From an uncultured Shimia sp. (GTDB taxonomy: Bacteria > Pseudomonadota > Alphaproteobacteria > Rhodobacterales > Rhodobacteraceae): DNA of 64,000 nucleotides. A program made the position numbers and the translations under genes. The notes under the pieces are model-generated. The model was given only the letters and a program-made list of their open reading frames with translations, did no database searches and was not told the origin of the DNA. The stretch is from NCBI RefSeq assembly GCF_947493595.1, contig NZ_CANLRL010000002.1:620001-684000 (forward strand), read 5' to 3'. Shown one piece after another: positions 56,238 through 64,000 of this stretch (position 1 is the first letter of the stretch; each line of letters opens with the position of its first letter).

Positions 56238-58984
56238 TCTTTGGCCTTCCCATTGGATTTACCGCCCCCTGGGTGCTGGCGACGCTGATTGCCTTGCCGG
56301 TTTTGTGGGTGATTTTGCGGGCGATCCCGCCTGCGCCAATCCGGCGGCGGTTTCCGGGTGTCGTTCTGCTGTTAGGCCTCACCGACGAGGATACGGTCAC
56401 CGATCGCACGCCTTGGTGGCTGTTGCTGCTGCGCATGCTGGCGGTGGCGGCGGTGATTGTTGGGTTGGCTGGGCCGGTTTTGAACCCGCAGAACCGTGAG
56501 GCGGGCAGCGGGCCGCTGTTGATATTGATGGACGGCAGTTGGGCCTCGGCGCCGGATTGGGACGCGCGGCGGGATATGGTCACGGCGTTGCTGGACGAGG
56601 CGGCGCGGGATGGGCGCGTGGCGGCGGTGCAGCGGCTGAGCGCGCCAGAGCCGTTGCTGTTCCTACAGGCGGATGCATGGAAATCGCGTATGGCGGGCGT
56701 GCTGCCGGAGGCCTGGGGGCCGGACGCGGAGGCGGTGCGCGCGTTTGCCGAGGACTTGGCGGAGTCCGAGGGGTTTGACACCGTGTGGTTGTCAGACGGT
56801 GTGGCGCGCGCGAGCCGTGCGGAGCTGTTGGACGTGTTGCAAAACAAAGGCGACGTGCGGGTTGTGCAAACTGGGTTTGGGGCCTTGGCGCTGATGCCGC
56901 CGACCTATGATGATGGCAAGCTGGTGATGTCGGCGCAGCGCAGCGAGGCGGCGCTGGCGCGCGAAGTGACGGCCTTGGCGATTGGCACTGATCCGGGCGG
57001 CACAGAGCAGGTTTTGGCGAGCTTGCCGTTGGTGTTTGAAGAAGGCGCGCAGTCGACTGAGAACGCGCTTGTCTTGCCGAGCGAGCTGCGCGCGCGGTTG
57101 ACGCGGTTTGAAGTTGCGGGCCTGCGCTCGGCGGGTGCAGTGGCCCTCTCGGACGACAGTTTGCGGCGGCGAGAGGTGGCGTTGATTGCCGGGCGGGAAG
57201 ACCGCGAGGGGCTGCAGTTGTTGTCGCCGTTGCACTATCTGCGGCAGGCTTTGGTGCCGACAGCGGATGTGATTGAGGGCGCGCTGACGGATATCCTGCC
57301 GGCCAATCCGGACGTGATTGTTTTGGCCGATGTGGCGGTTTTGTCTGAGGGTGAAACGGCGGCGATGATTGACTGGCTGGAGCAGGGCGGCTTGCTGCTG
57401 CGGTTTGCTGGGCCACGTTTGGCGGCGAGTGAGATCAGCCGCACAGAGGAAGACCCGCTGTTGCCGGTGCGCTTGCGCGCGGGTGGGCGCAGTGTCGGTG
57501 GCGCGATGAGCTGGGGCGAACCTAAGTCGCTGGCGCCGTTTGACGTAGAGAGCCCGTTTTATGGCTTGCCGGTGCCCGATGAGGTGACGGTGACCGCGCA
57601 GGTGATGGCGCAGCCGGACCCCACCTTGGCGGAGCGGGTGATTGCCAGCTTGAGCGATGGCACGCCGCTGGTGACCCGCAAGGCTGTGGGGCAGGGGCAG
57701 GTGGTGCTGGTTCATGTGACCGCCAATGCGGAGTGGTCGGGCTTGCCGCTGTCCGGCTTGTTTGTGCAGATGTTGGATCGCTTGGCGGTGTTAAGCGCGG
57801 TGGGCGAAGAGGCGGAGGCGCGATTGGCGGGCACCACTTGGCAACCGCTGAAGGTGCTTGATGGGTATGGCCGCTTGGAAGATGCGCAGACCTTGCCCGG
57901 TGTGGCAGGGGAATCTTTGGCCGAAGGACGCGTGGGGCCGGACCTACGGCCCGGTTTATACCGTGACGGAGAAAAGGTTTTGGCGTTGCATGCGGTGGAC
58001 CCAGAGACAGAGTTGGCGCCTGCGACCTGGCCGGTGACAGTGCCGGTGGAAGGATTGCGCGGGGCGGTCACGACGGATTTGTCGGGCTATTTCCTCGCGG
58101 CGGCCTTGGTGATTTTGGCGCTGGATGTTTTGGCCTCGCTGTTTGTCTCTGGTCGGCTTTGGGGCACAAGGATGGCGGTTGTGGCTTTGGCGTTGATGGT
58201 GCCAGCCACAGACGGTTTTGCGCAGGAGGCCTCAGTTACGGCAAGCCATGCGCAGGAGGTGGTGCTGGGCCATGTGCGCACCGGCAATCGTGAGGTGGAT
58301 GACGTCGCCCTGGCCGGGCTGCGCGGGTTGAGCAATGTGCTCTATTTCCGCACGTCGGTGGAGCCAGCGGACCCGGTGACGGTGGATTTGGAGACTGATG
58401 AGCTGGCGTTTTATCCGTTCCTCTACTGGCCAATCACGCCGGATCAGCCCAGCCCGTCGCGGGAGGCATATGCGAAACTCAATGCCTATCTGCGCAGCGG
58501 GGGCATGATCTTATTTGACACGCGCGACAGTGATGTGGCGCGGTTTGGCGCAAGCAGCCCGACGGGGCGGAAGTTGCAGAAACTGGCCGCAGGGCTGGAT
58601 ATTCCGCCGCTGGACCCGTTGCCAGAGGACCACGTGCTGACGCGCACGTTTTACTTGTTGCAGGATTTTCCGGGGCGTTACATGAGCCGCGATGTCTGGG
58701 TGGAGGCGGCCCCGGCGGATGCGGAGAAGATCGAAGGCATGCCGTTTCGCAACCTGAATGATGGCGTCACGCCGGTGGTGATTGGCGGCAATGACTGGGG
58801 TGCGGCCTGGGCGGTGGACACACGTGGCAACACGCTGTTCCCGGTGGGACGCGGACGGGCCGGAGAGCGGCAGCGCGAGCTGGCTTACCGCTTTGGAGTG
58901 AACCTGATCATGCATGTGCTGACCGGGAATTATAAGAGCGACCAGGTGCATGTGCCTGCGTTGCTGGATCGGTTGGGCCAATGA
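56234..58984 (+). CDS. BatA/DUF4159 membrane protein
   Basis: This 916-residue protein has an N-terminal BatA-like region with two helices (WVLATLIALPVLWVILRAI and WWLLLLRMLAVAAVIVGLAGPVL) followed by a VWA-like part (LLILMDGSWASAPDWDARR). A long central region includes a glutamine-amidotransferase-like stretch, and a helix pair near residue 620 precedes the C-terminal DUF4159 domain (about 680-916: FLYWPITPDQPSPSREAYAKLNAYLRSGGMILFDTRDSD). It is the large membrane component of the moxR operon. The chosen ATG at 56234 overlaps the upstream stop. It overlaps the next gene by 4 bases. Confidence 0.85.
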   Translation: MIFGLPIGFTAPWVLATLIALPVLWVILRAIPPAPIRRRFPGVVLLLGLTDEDTVTDRTPWWLLLLRMLAVAAVIVGLAGPVLNPQNREAGSGPLLILMDGSWASAPDWDARRDMVTALLDEAARDGRVAAVQRLSAPEPLLFLQADAWKSRMAGVLPEAWGPDAEAVRAFAEDLAESEGFDTVWLSDGVARASRAELLDVLQNKGDVRVVQTGFGALALMPPTYDDGKLVMSAQRSEAALAREVTALAIGTDPGGTEQVLASLPLVFEEGAQSTENALVLPSELRARLTRFEVAGLRSAGAVALSDDSLRRREVALIAGREDREGLQLLSPLHYLRQALVPTADVIEGALTDILPANPDVIVLADVAVLSEGETAAMIDWLEQGGLLLRFAGPRLAASEISRTEEDPLLPVRLRAGGRSVGGAMSWGEPKSLAPFDVESPFYGLPVPDEVTVTAQVMAQPDPTLAERVIASLSDGTPLVTRKAVGQGQVVLVHVTANAEWSGLPLSGLFVQMLDRLAVLSAVGEEAEARLAGTTWQPLKVLDGYGRLEDAQTLPGVAGESLAEGRVGPDLRPGLYRDGEKVLALHAVDPETELAPATWPVTVPVEGLRGAVTTDLSGYFLAAALVILALDVLASLFVSGRLWGTRMAVVALALMVPATDGFAQEASVTASHAQEVVLGHVRTGNREVDDVALAGLRGLSNVLYFRTSVEPADPVTVDLETDELAFYPFLYWPITPDQPSPSREAYAKLNAYLRSGGMILFDTRDSDVARFGASSPTGRKLQKLAAGLDIPPLDPLPEDHVLTRTFYLLQDFPGRYMSRDVWVEAAPADAEKIEGMPFRNLNDGVTPVVIGGNDWGAAWAVDTRGNTLFPVGRGRAGERQRELAYRFGVNLIMHVLTGNYKSDQVHVPALLDRLGQ

Positions 58985-61020
58985 CGGGCGTGGTGTTTGA
59001 TCCGATTGTGCCGCTCTGGCTTTTGGCGGTTTTGGCGGTGCTGAGTGCGTTCGCCATTTCCGTGGCGCTGTGGCGTGGATTGGCCGGGTGGGCCTGGCGC
59101 GGGGCGGCGGGGCTTGTGATCCTGGCGGCCCTGGCGGGGCCGGTGTTGCAGACCGAAAATCGCGCCCCGTTGAGTGATATTGTGCTGATGCTGGTGGATG
59201 GCTCTGCCAGTCAGCGCTTGAGTGATCGCGAGGCGCAGACCGAAGACGCGGCGGTGGCTTTGGAGGCGCGGCTGGCGGCACGGGACAACACCGAAGTGCG
59301 CCGGATTGATGTGCGGGACGCGGATGGTGATGGCGGCACGGAGATGATGGCAGCGCTGTCTGAGGCATTGGCGCAGGAGCCGCGCGGGCGGATTGCGGGC
59401 ATTGTCGCGCTGAGTGATGGGCAGGTGCATGACATGGACCGCGCTCCTGACCTGCCAGCGCCATTCCATTTGCTGCAATCCGGGCGTGAGGGCGATTGGG
59501 ATCGGCGGTTGAGCATCAAGAATGCGCCCGCCTTTGCCATTCTGGGGGAGCCGGTGGCGCTGACCCTCCGGATTGAAGACACCGGCGCAGCTCCCACCGA
59601 TGCAGACCGTGTAGAGGTGGATATTTCCATCGACGGCGACGATCCGCAGCGGTTCTCTGTGCCGCTCGATCGTGATATTGATCTGCCGGTGACGCTGTCT
59701 CATGGCGGGCGCAATGTGATCCAGTTTTCGGTGCCGATGGCCGATGGTGAGCTGACGGATCGCAACAATGCGGCGCTGGTACAGATCAACGGGGTTCGGG
59801 ATCGGTTACGGGTACTGTTGGTGTCCGGCGAACCACATCCTGGCGGGCGCACGTGGCGCAACTTGCTAAAGTCGGATGCCAGCGTGGATCTGGTGCACTT
59901 CACCATTCTGCGTCCTCCCGAGAAGCAGGACGGCGTGCCGGTGAGCGAGCTGTCGTTGATTGCTTTCCCGACTCGGGAGTTGTTTCTGGAGAAAGTTGAG
60001 GACTTCGACCTGATCATCTTTGACCGCTATCAGCGGCGCGGAATTTTGCCGTCTTTGTATTTGGAAAATGTGGCCGATTATGTGCGCAAAGGCGGGGCTG
60101 TGCTGGTGGCTGCGGGGCCGGACTATGCCTCCGCAGATAGTATTTATCGCTCGCCATTGGCCGAGGTCTTACCCGCCAGCCCAACCGCGCGGGTGGTGGA
60201 TGAGGCTTACGCGCCAGTGGTGTCTGAGCTTGGGGCCCGCCATCCGGTAACGGCTGGATTGCCGGACCAAGACACTTGGGGGCGCTGGTTGCGTCAGATT
60301 GAGGTGACACCAGAGGCCGGAGATGTGCTGATGACCGGCAGCGAAGACCGTCCGCTTTTGGTTCTCAATCGTGTGGAAGAGGGGCGTGTGGCGCTTTTGG
60401 CCTCCGATCACGCTTGGCTCTGGGCGCGAGGATACGAGGGCGGCGGCCCGCAGTTGGAGTTGCTGCGGCGGTTGGCGCATTGGATGATGGGCGAGCCCGA
60501 GTTGGAAGAAGAGGCGCTTTCGGCAGAGCCCAGCGGGCAGACGCTGCGGATTGTACGGCGCAGTCTGGAAGAGGCAGTGGGGCCGATGACCATCACCACG
60601 CCAAGCGGCGAGGCCGTCACGCTGGAGATGCGAGAGAGCACGCCGGGGCAGTTTGAGACCACCTATGAGGGGCCTGAAATGGGGCTTTATCGGCTTGCCC
60701 AGGATGACATGGAAACTGTGGTGGGGCTTGGCCCTGCGGCACCGCGAGAGTTTGAGACCACGATTGCCAGCGCGGAGGTCTTGTCGCCCTTGCTAGAGGG
60801 CACACGTGGTGGGGTGCTGAAACTAGAAGATGGTGTGCCGGGCGTGCGAAATGTGCGCGAAGGTCGACCGGCGGCAGGACGCAACTGGATTGGCCTGACG
60901 CCGAGAGAGGCATTTGAGACACTGGATGTGGCGCGCGCGCCGTTGTTGCCAGGCTGGTTGGTGCTGCTTATGGCGTCCGGGTTTATCTTGATGGGGTGGC
61001 TGCGTGAGGGCCAGCGGTAA
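58981..61020 (+). CDS. large membrane protein of moxR operon
   Basis: This 679-residue protein has two N-terminal helices (LWLLAVLAVLSAFAISVALW and AWRGAAGLVILAALAGPVL), then a VWA-like start (ADIVLMLVDGSASQRLSDREAQ). A beta-rich middle (VALTLRIEDTGAAPTDADRVEVDISIDG) precedes a GATase1-like portion (DLIIFDRYQRRGILPSLYLENVADYVRKGGAVLVAAGPDYAS) and a last helix (LLPGWLVLLMASGFILMGWL). Overlap of 4 bases with the DUF4159 gene puts it in the same operon. The function is unknown; it may be the target serviced by MoxR. Confidence 0.8.
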   Translation: MTGVVFDPIVPLWLLAVLAVLSAFAISVALWRGLAGWAWRGAAGLVILAALAGPVLQTENRAPLSDIVLMLVDGSASQRLSDREAQTEDAAVALEARLAARDNTEVRRIDVRDADGDGGTEMMAALSEALAQEPRGRIAGIVALSDGQVHDMDRAPDLPAPFHLLQSGREGDWDRRLSIKNAPAFAILGEPVALTLRIEDTGAAPTDADRVEVDISIDGDDPQRFSVPLDRDIDLPVTLSHGGRNVIQFSVPMADGELTDRNNAALVQINGVRDRLRVLLVSGEPHPGGRTWRNLLKSDASVDLVHFTILRPPEKQDGVPVSELSLIAFPTRELFLEKVEDFDLIIFDRYQRRGILPSLYLENVADYVRKGGAVLVAAGPDYASADSIYRSPLAEVLPASPTARVVDEAYAPVVSELGARHPVTAGLPDQDTWGRWLRQIEVTPEAGDVLMTGSEDRPLLVLNRVEEGRVALLASDHAWLWARGYEGGGPQLELLRRLAHWMMGEPELEEEALSAEPSGQTLRIVRRSLEEAVGPMTITTPSGEAVTLEMRESTPGQFETTYEGPEMGLYRLAQDDMETVVGLGPAAPREFETTIASAEVLSPLLEGTRGGVLKLEDGVPGVRNVREGRPAAGRNWIGLTPREAFETLDVARAPLLPGWLVLLMASGFILMGWLREGQR

Positions 61021-61030
61021 AACCGTCACG

Positions 61031-61092
61031 GCTTCATTTGGCTCAATATATCCCGGGGGAGTCGCCCGAATGGGCGGCGGGGGCTGGCCCCC
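61031..61092 (+). repeat. REP-like intergenic element, copy D
   Basis: GCTTCATTTGGCTCAATATATCCCGGGGGAG is followed by CGCCC-GAAT-GGGCG and GGGGGC-TG-GCCCCC hairpins, right after the moxR operon. Confidence 0.6.
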
Positions 61093-61197
61093 TCTCCCTC
61101 TTTCCGCCTGTTCCCATCAGAAACCGGTTCCTTCGCGGCAGCCTGCGCGGTAGAACGCCTGTAATTGAGGCCGATTTACCTATTGGAGCAAGTGATC

Positions 61198-62715
61198 ATG
61201 GCGCCAAAGCCCGTTGTATTGTGCATTTTGGACGGCTGGGGGCTGTCCGATCAAACTGAGGCAAACGCGCCCTATCTGGCCAAAACTCCTAACTTTGATG
61301 CGATGCTGGCGGATGGACCCCATGCAACCTTGATTACTCATGGCCCAGATGTGGGGCTGCCAAGTGGGCAGATGGGCAATTCCGAGGTGGGCCATACCAA
61401 CATCGGCGCAGGCCGCGTGGTGGCGATGGATCTGGGGCAGATCGATCTGGCTATTGAGGACGGGTCGTTTTTTGAGAATGCGGCGCTTCAGGCGTTTATT
61501 GCGAAGCTGAAAGAGACCGGCGGGACGGCGCATTTGATGGGCGTGGTTTCTGACGGCGGGGTGCATGGGCATATCACCCATGTGCTGGCGGCGATGAAGG
61601 CGATTGCGGATGCCGGCGTGCCGATGGTGTTGCATGCGGTCACAGATGGACGTGATGTGGCGCCAAAATCTGCGCTGGAGTATTTTGAGACCTTGCAGGC
61701 GCAGATCCCGGAGGGCGCGAAGGTCGGCACCGTAACCGGACGCTACTATGCGATGGATCGCGACAATCGGTGGGAGCGGGTGAGCCAGGCGTTTGGCGCT
61801 TGGGTTTCGGGTGACGCTGCGCACAAGGCGGCAGACGGTGTTGCGGCCGTGGAAGCGGCCTATGCGCGCGATGAAAGCGATGAGTTTATCGTGGCGACCA
61901 CCATTGGCGATTATGCCGGTGCGAAGGACGGCGATGGGTTCTTCTGTTTGAACTTCCGCGCGGATCGGGCGCGGGAGATTTTGGCGGCACTGGCGCAGCC
62001 GGATTTTGATGCCTTTGATGCGTCTGCACGCCCTGAATGGGCGGCGGTACTGGGCATGGTGGATTATTCCGAGCAGCACAATGGCTACATGACCACGGCC
62101 TACCCAAAGCAAGAGATTAAAAATACGCTGGGGGAATGGGTGGCCAAACACGGCAAGTCGCAGTTCCGTTTGGCGGAGACCGAAAAGTACCCGCATGTGA
62201 CTTTCTTCTTGAATGGCGGGGCAGAGACGCCTGCTGAGGGCGAAGACAGGTTTATGCCGCTCTCCCCCAAGGTGGCGACCTATGATCTGCAGCCGGAAAT
62301 GAGTGCCGATGAGGTCACAGAGAAATTTGTTGCGGCGATTGAACATGGTTACGATCTGATTGTGACCAATTTTGCCAACCCGGACATGGTGGGCCACACG
62401 GGCAGCCTTGAGGCGGCGATGGCGGCTTGTGAAGCGGTGGATCGTGGGCTTGGCAAGGTGCGGGCAGCACTGGAAAAAGTGGGCGGTGCGATGATTGTCA
62501 CCGCAGATCACGGTAACTGCGAAGTTATGGTCGATCCCGAAACCGGCGGGCCGCACACGGCACACACCACCAATCTGGTGCCTGTGGTGCTGGTGAACGG
62601 GCCGGATGGTGCTGGGCTGCGGGCCGGGCGTCTGGCGGATCTGGCACCGAGCCTGTTGCAGCTGATGGGATTGGAACAGCCAGAAGAAATGACCGGAGAG
62701 AGCCTGATCGTTTGA
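61198..62715 (+). CDS. gpmI: 2,3-bisphosphoglycerate-independent phosphoglycerate mutase
   Basis: This 505-residue metalloenzyme of the alkaline-phosphatase fold interconverts 3- and 2-phosphoglycerate in glycolysis. Opening PVVLCILDGWGLSDQTEANAPYLAKTPNFD, the nucleophile Ser in GQMGNSEVGHTNIGAGR, DGRDVAPKSALEYFE, NFANPDMVGHTG, ADHGNCEVM and HTTNLVPVVLV give both Mn sites. I chose the ATG at 61198, with GGAG 9 bases upstream, over the track start. The stop overlaps the TTG start of the following envC-like gene, as in many alphaproteobacteria. Confidence 0.94.
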   Translation: MAPKPVVLCILDGWGLSDQTEANAPYLAKTPNFDAMLADGPHATLITHGPDVGLPSGQMGNSEVGHTNIGAGRVVAMDLGQIDLAIEDGSFFENAALQAFIAKLKETGGTAHLMGVVSDGGVHGHITHVLAAMKAIADAGVPMVLHAVTDGRDVAPKSALEYFETLQAQIPEGAKVGTVTGRYYAMDRDNRWERVSQAFGAWVSGDAAHKAADGVAAVEAAYARDESDEFIVATTIGDYAGAKDGDGFFCLNFRADRAREILAALAQPDFDAFDASARPEWAAVLGMVDYSEQHNGYMTTAYPKQEIKNTLGEWVAKHGKSQFRLAETEKYPHVTFFLNGGAETPAEGEDRFMPLSPKVATYDLQPEMSADEVTEKFVAAIEHGYDLIVTNFANPDMVGHTGSLEAAMAACEAVDRGLGKVRAALEKVGGAMIVTADHGNCEVMVDPETGGPHTAHTTNLVPVVLVNGPDGAGLRAGRLADLAPSLLQLMGLEQPEEMTGESLIV

Positions 62716-63857
62716 GACAGCTGCGCAGGCATATCTTTGCGGCGTCTTTGGCGTTGATGGCAGGGCCGGCTTGGGCGGAGCCCGATCCGGCCACGGCGGC
62801 GCGGGAGGCTGTGGATCAGCTTGAGGCGGCCTCTGTCGCCTTGGCTCAGGCCAAAGGTGGGCGTGATCGGGTGAAATCCCTGACCGGTGTGGTGCAGGCC
62901 TATGAGACTGGCTTGACTGCTTTGCGGGCGGGATTGCGGCGCGCGGCCATTCGCGAAGCGCAGTTGTCCAAACAACTCAAGGCGCAAGAGGCTGAGATTG
63001 CCCGGCTTTTGGGCGTGCTGCAGAGCATGGGCAAAGGGCCCCCCGAAGTGATTTTGGTGCATCCGGGTGGTCCTATGGGCACGGCACGGTCCGGGATGAT
63101 TTTGGCGGATGTGACGCCGGCACTCGAAAAGAGCGCGGCGGAGCTGCGGCGTGATTTGGAAGAGGTGACCATTCTGCGCAGCCTGCAAGAAGGCGCAGCA
63201 GAGACGTTGCAAGGCGGGTTGGAAGGCGCTCAGGACGCGCGCACCGAGTTGTCCAAAGCCATTGCGGACCGCACCGACTTGCCAAAGCGCTTTATCGAAG
63301 ACCCGGTTCAAACCGCTCTGATGATTGCCTCCACGGAAACGCTGGAAGGGTTTGCCAGCGCCTTGGTGGATTTGCAGGTCGAGGGTATGCAGGAAATTGA
63401 TCTGCCGGATGTGATGGACCGCAAAGGCAGTTTGCTTCTGCCGGTGGATGCGAGCGTGCTGCGCCGGGCCGGGGAAGCGGATGCCGCAGGGATTCGCCGT
63501 CCGGGCTTGGTATTGGCGACACGGCCAAGCGCGCTGGTGGTTGCGCCCACGGCGGCGACAATCCGGTTTCGCGGCCCGCTGCTCGACTACGGAAATGTGA
63601 TGATCCTTGAGCCGCAACCCGGCGTACTCTTTGTGTTGGGCGGGTTGGCGCAGGTCTATGGCGATGCGGGCGAAGTGATCCCAGAAGGTACGCCAATTGG
63701 TTTGATGGGAGGAAATGGGCTGGAAAGTGGCGCAATTCTCTCACAGTCTGGTGAAGCCTCTGGCAATGCGCGCTCAGAAACGCTCTATATAGAGGTCAGA
63801 GAAGGCAAAGCGCCTGTGGACCCGGAATTGTGGTTCCAAACGAATGAGGATGGATAA
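62712..63857 (+). CDS. EnvC-like murein hydrolase activator
   Basis: This 381-residue exported protein starts at a TTG overlapping the gpmI stop (TTGA) and gives a good signal peptide, MRQLRRHIFAASLALMAGPAWA. A coiled coil (about 25-190) leads to a C-terminal LytM/M23-like domain (PTAATIRFRGPLLDYGNVMILEPQPGVLFVLGGLAQVYGDAGEVIPEGTPIGLMGG). The usual His/Asp metal ligands of active M23 peptidases are not visible, so it is probably a degenerate activator of a cell-wall amidase in division, like EnvC. Its neighbours gpmI and ctpA are the common alphaproteobacterial context. Confidence 0.85.
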   Translation: MRQLRRHIFAASLALMAGPAWAEPDPATAAREAVDQLEAASVALAQAKGGRDRVKSLTGVVQAYETGLTALRAGLRRAAIREAQLSKQLKAQEAEIARLLGVLQSMGKGPPEVILVHPGGPMGTARSGMILADVTPALEKSAAELRRDLEEVTILRSLQEGAAETLQGGLEGAQDARTELSKAIADRTDLPKRFIEDPVQTALMIASTETLEGFASALVDLQVEGMQEIDLPDVMDRKGSLLLPVDASVLRRAGEADAAGIRRPGLVLATRPSALVVAPTAATIRFRGPLLDYGNVMILEPQPGVLFVLGGLAQVYGDAGEVIPEGTPIGLMGGNGLESGAILSQSGEASGNARSETLYIEVREGKAPVDPELWFQTNEDG

Positions 63858-63861
63858 GTCT

Positions 63862-64000
63862 ATGAAGAAATTCGTCGCCGCCGCTGCGGGAGGCATTGTG
63901 GCCGGATTGTTGGTCACCACACAGGTGGCCGGGCCACTGTTGGCAGAGGAGAGTGCTCGCAAGTCCAATGTCTATGAACAGCTTGACCTGTTTGGCGACA
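63862..64000 (+). CDS. ctpA: carboxyl-terminal processing protease CtpA (S41), 3' end outside window
   Basis: Only the first 46 codons are present: MKKFVAAAAGGIVAGLLVTTQVAGPLLAEESARKSNVYEQLDLFGD. This is a signal peptide or anchor followed by the start typical of S41 C-terminal processing proteases (YEQLDLFGD before the dimerisation helix). No PDZ or catalytic Ser/Lys can be seen because the gene runs off the window. The assignment also rests on gene order gpmI-envC-ctpA. It starts 4 bases after the envC-like stop. Confidence 0.75.
   Translation, partial: MKKFVAAAAGGIVAGLLVTTQVAGPLLAEESARKSNVYEQLDLFGD

Noticed and set aside
1-64000. CRISPR arrays, tRNA/rRNA genes, insertion sequences, prophage
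   Set aside because: No direct-repeat array, cloverleaf-type gene, rRNA block, transposase or integrase was recognised on either strand by eye. Short or divergent RNA genes could be missed without a covariance search.

Overview
The window looks like a chromosomal segment of a marine Roseobacter-group alphaproteobacterium (Rhodobacteraceae). The main reasons are a taurine/sulfonate gene set of Roseobacter type (Tpa, Xsc, Pta, TauR, TauABC, SoeABC, TauE), a bacterial ALDH16, a saccharopine pair, and high G+C genes packed into overlapping operons. No rRNA, tRNA, CRISPR array, transposase or phage gene was seen. The first and last genes are cut by the window edges. All family assignments come from reading the translated sequence; no database search was run.

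Layout. 1-4761 (+): an AAA+ ATPase (5' end missing), small membrane proteins, a lower-G+C lipoprotein gene, a DUF6638-like protein and a DUF1523 protein. 4758-22495: a taurine island. soeCBA, tauE and a citrate-synthase-family gene read left. A short phosphate-acetyltransferase paralog reads right and meets the canonical pta. pta, xsc, tauR, a GNAT gene and tpa read left. tauABC read right and end at a clear terminator. 22852-31062: a DEAD-box helicase, an aldehyde dehydrogenase, a 1-Cys peroxiredoxin, a small exported protein with a chemoreceptor, and a two-domain ALDH16. 31074-32370: a 97-codon gene and deoC. 32560-36468: a Mn/Zn ABC importer (sitABCD type). 36465-39801 (-): a SulP transporter and a class III aminotransferase. 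39979-45009 (+): mutL, rmuC, a DUF3775 gene and a Hint-domain gene. 45012-49720: a tetR/flavin oxidoreductase pair, a LysE-type exporter, a SUKH-domain gene and two saccharopine dehydrogenases. 49969-64000: polA, hyi, a DUF1285 gene, a moxR-DUF58-DUF4159-membrane protein operon, gpmI, an envC-like gene and the start of ctpA.

How the genes work together. The island encodes a whole route. TauABC imports taurine and Tpa transaminates it to sulfoacetaldehyde. Xsc cleaves that to acetyl phosphate and sulfite, and Pta makes acetyl-CoA. SoeABC oxidises the sulfite or TauE exports it. Three TauR-box pairs (direct repeats of CTGGMC, 22-23 bp apart) lie before tpa, xsc and tauR, as expected for TauR control. 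Less expected parts are a second Pta-like enzyme, a citrate-synthase-family gene overlapping tauE, a GNAT gene, and a TauC with a periplasmic insertion of about 120 residues.

Non-coding structure worth checking includes an identical 14-bp palindrome before an aldehyde dehydrogenase and, 14 kb away, before an aminotransferase. A SqrR/BigR-like site precedes sulP. Three identical palindromes separate tetR from its divergent neighbour. An 11-bp-period repeat occurs twice, and a REP-like hairpin family occurs five times. I did not find a clearly new defence or mobile system. The best candidates for something undescribed are the extra taurine-island enzymes, the TauC insertion, the shared palindrome, and the AAA-ATPase/DUF6638/DUF1523 cluster.
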